Shown one piece after another: positions 62,423 through 64,000 of a stretch of 64,000 nt of DNA (position 1 is the first letter of the stretch; each line of letters begins with the position of its first letter). Made by a program: the position numbers and the translations under genes. A model generated the notes under the pieces. That model had not been told where the DNA came from. It did not search any database and saw nothing but the letters and a program-made list of their open reading frames with translations. Location: NCBI RefSeq assembly GCF_026262505.1, contig NC_067203.1, positions 18,395,411-18,459,410 of the forward strand. The letters are read 5' to 3'. Source of the DNA: Trichomonas vaginalis G3. Its lineage: Eukaryota > Parabasalia > Trichomonadida > Trichomonadidae.

Positions 62423-63967
62423 TCATTTTAATTGGATTTTTTGAAATCCACCTGCAGTAGGATAAAGGAGATGTAACTCACGACTAAGAACCTGGCCATA
62501 TGCTCCATTCCAGGCCAAAACAGATTGCATAGCCACAAACAGATTGAAATACCAATCCTGTTGCTGCATGGGGCGTCCATATTCCATTTGGAAGACTTGC
62601 ATCATCACATTTGGATCTGTAAGGACTTTGTCGTTGACAAAATTGGGCCTTGCAGGAGGAACTCCATTTGCTACAATGTATCTGGAAGCAAGAGGTTTGT
62701 TCATATCCAATGGATAGATTCCTGTTGCTTTAAAAGCATTTTCGATGTTTGTAGCTGTGCAAGACACACTACATGCATCAAGGAAGCTGCGAACCATGAT
62801 ATAGCGCAGTTCTCTGGCGTTCCATACATAATTGATCACCATATGCCCTTGCTGATCGTACCGGATAGTCGCCATATCAAACAACTTCTTGAATTGGGCC
62901 TTCAAGGGAGAAAAAATCCCAACATCAAGAGGTTGTAAGATATGAGATGTATGGCCTGGGAGAACAAGAAGCTCGATATTGAAGGCGCTCAAGAGGCGAA
63001 CGGCCAAGAAAGAGAGCCTGGATGGATGACCATCTACAATTAGGAGAAAAGGTACCTGGGCATCAAACACATTCATTTGAGACCTTTTCTCCTGTACTTT
63101 GCAGATGAACATGATACAGTATACCATAAAAAGGTATTTGTTCATCCATCCACTCTCGGAGCGAACAAAAAAGGCGTCCAGATCTTCCAATTCCGCATCA
63201 AGGGTCTTCTTTTGTGGAAGTATCACCATTGGCTTCATAGTTGTACCATCTGCAAAGATGGTACAGACCCCTGTAAGATGTGGAAGCTGAGACTTTTCAG
63301 CGCGAACTGGGCGATTCCGGCCAGCAGTAAGAACTTTATAGCGACGTTTGGAATAGAGCATTGTCTCGTCCATATTCGCAATAAACTTCTTCCTGCGGGC
63401 AAAGTATCTATGCTTGGAGAGGAAAAATTGGCGAATATGGTTTGCGTCACAGGTAGAGCGTCGGAGCATATCAATAGTTTGGGAGCTCACAATCCGAATT
63501 GACAATCTTGTGGCGATATGATTAAGCCAGCCACGGGATGGCGATGGGCAGTAATCATCGAGCTTCGCTAGAAGATGCGGGCATCTTGCAGCGATTAGTA
63601 CCCGCGCCGCAAATTTTAATCTCCTATTTTGTAATTCCGTACAGACAGCAATGGCCATTGATGTTGTAATACAGTTCAAGTCGTCTGCCATCTCTTGAAC
63701 AAGTTTTTTGAACTGCATTTCATCTGGTAGTGACAAAAGGGTCATACCACCCCCTGACTGACCTTTTGTCCATGAACGACAAGTAGCAGTGCGCATGATT
63801 GCGCGTGCTACTGTCGTCTTTGAAATTGAGTAAACATTCCGTATTTGTTGATAAGACTCGCCATTTACTCTTCGATAGAGTAAATCGAGTTGCATCTGGG
63901 TCAATAGCCCAAGATTTTTATAGTTTTCTAATTCTGCAAACTCGGGAATTCGTGTTCTTGGTTGCAT
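62423..63967 (-). CDS. Pogo/CENP-B-like DDE transposase
   Basis: An intact 514-residue frame from ATG. Residues about 36-60 (ESYQQIRNVYSISKTTVARA) form a psq-type helix-turn-helix. The DDE_1 catalytic core has NMDET (D200), LLIVDGHPSR (D312) and LPGHTSHILQPLDVGIF (D348), spacing 35 between the last two. These are the signatures of the pogo/Tigger branch of Tc1-mariner. The region is GC-richer than its surroundings. The right terminus lies beyond the window and no left terminus is seen, so mobility cannot be judged; it could also be a domesticated gene. Confidence 0.9.
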   Translation of the reverse strand: MQPRTRIPEFAELENYKNLGLLTQMQLDLLYRRVNGESYQQIRNVYSISKTTVARAIMRTATCRSWTKGQSGGGMTLLSLPDEMQFKKLVQEMADDLNCITTSMAIAVCTELQNRRLKFAARVLIAARCPHLLAKLDDYCPSPSRGWLNHIATRLSIRIVSSQTIDMLRRSTCDANHIRQFFLSKHRYFARRKKFIANMDETMLYSKRRYKVLTAGRNRPVRAEKSQLPHLTGVCTIFADGTTMKPMVILPQKKTLDAELEDLDAFFVRSESGWMNKYLFMVYCIMFICKVQEKRSQMNVFDAQVPFLLIVDGHPSRLSFLAVRLLSAFNIELLVLPGHTSHILQPLDVGIFSPLKAQFKKLFDMATIRYDQQGHMVINYVWNARELRYIMVRSFLDACSVSCTATNIENAFKATGIYPLDMNKPLASRYIVANGVPPARPNFVNDKVLTDPNVMMQVFQMEYGRPMQQQDWYFNLFVAMQSVLAWNGAYGQVLSRELHLLYPTAGGFQKIQLK

Positions 63968-64000
63968 TTTTTTTAAACGGGAACTTCACAAATTTGGTTC

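Noticed and set aside
56728-62444. Many plus-strand LPLFIKVLP frames
   Set aside because: Complement of the heptad repeat. Highly hydrophobic, no unique sequence, and open only because the unit is 21 bp.
63077-63502. 141-residue plus-strand frame opposite the transposase
   Set aside because: Shadow of the 514-residue minus-strand gene, which has clear catalytic motifs.

Overview
The window is AT-rich protist DNA, most likely from the parabasalid Trichomonas vaginalis or a close relative. I infer this from two large Maverick/Polinton elements of the kind known from that genome, intron-less genes, stop codons that run into TAAA, and families such as KilA-N and pogo-like DDE transposase genes that are numerous there. 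No rRNA, tRNA or CRISPR array was seen.

The dominant structure is a nest of insertions. Polinton A spans 5325-56247 and sits in a 112-bp host tandem repeat (remnant at 5286-5324, array at 56248-56745). It is split by a segment with short terminal inverted repeats (24095-51271), which lies between two identical 82-bp copies of Polinton A sequence. That segment is in turn split by Polinton B (24539-49739), flanked by the 6-bp target duplication TCGCGA. Both Polintons end in a homopolymer A/T run next to a GC-rich hairpin. Both are broken copies, each with roughly one to two dozen breaks, and their shared parts differ by only a few changes per hundred bases by eye, so both look young.

The shared Polinton layout from left to right is: a large Gln-rich coiled-coil protein, major capsid-like protein, small genes, minor capsid-like protein, SF3 helicase, two small genes, A32/FtsK-like packaging ATPase, a variable accessory island, protein-primed DNA polymerase B, small structural candidates, retroviral-type integrase, a phage-tail-collar-like fibre, more small structural candidates and a D12-type DNA adenine methylase. 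The left half is mostly on the plus strand and the right half mostly on the minus strand. The islands differ: A has KilA-N/GIY-YIG (BRO-like) genes and several families of palindromic repeats; B has a GC-richer block of small genes including a coiled-coil protein with an HNH-like C-terminus.

The left flank (1-5324) has one hypothetical gene, a perfect 28-bp-arm palindrome, an integrase fragment and a tandem array of long hairpins. The same four-hairpin unit of about 246 bp recurs at 49966-50970 inside the segment that split Polinton A, with changed stem sequences but pairing kept. The right flank holds about 5.6 kb of a 21-bp (heptad) repeat organised in 399-bp higher-order units, then an intact 514-residue pogo/CENP-B-like DDE transposase gene on the minus strand.
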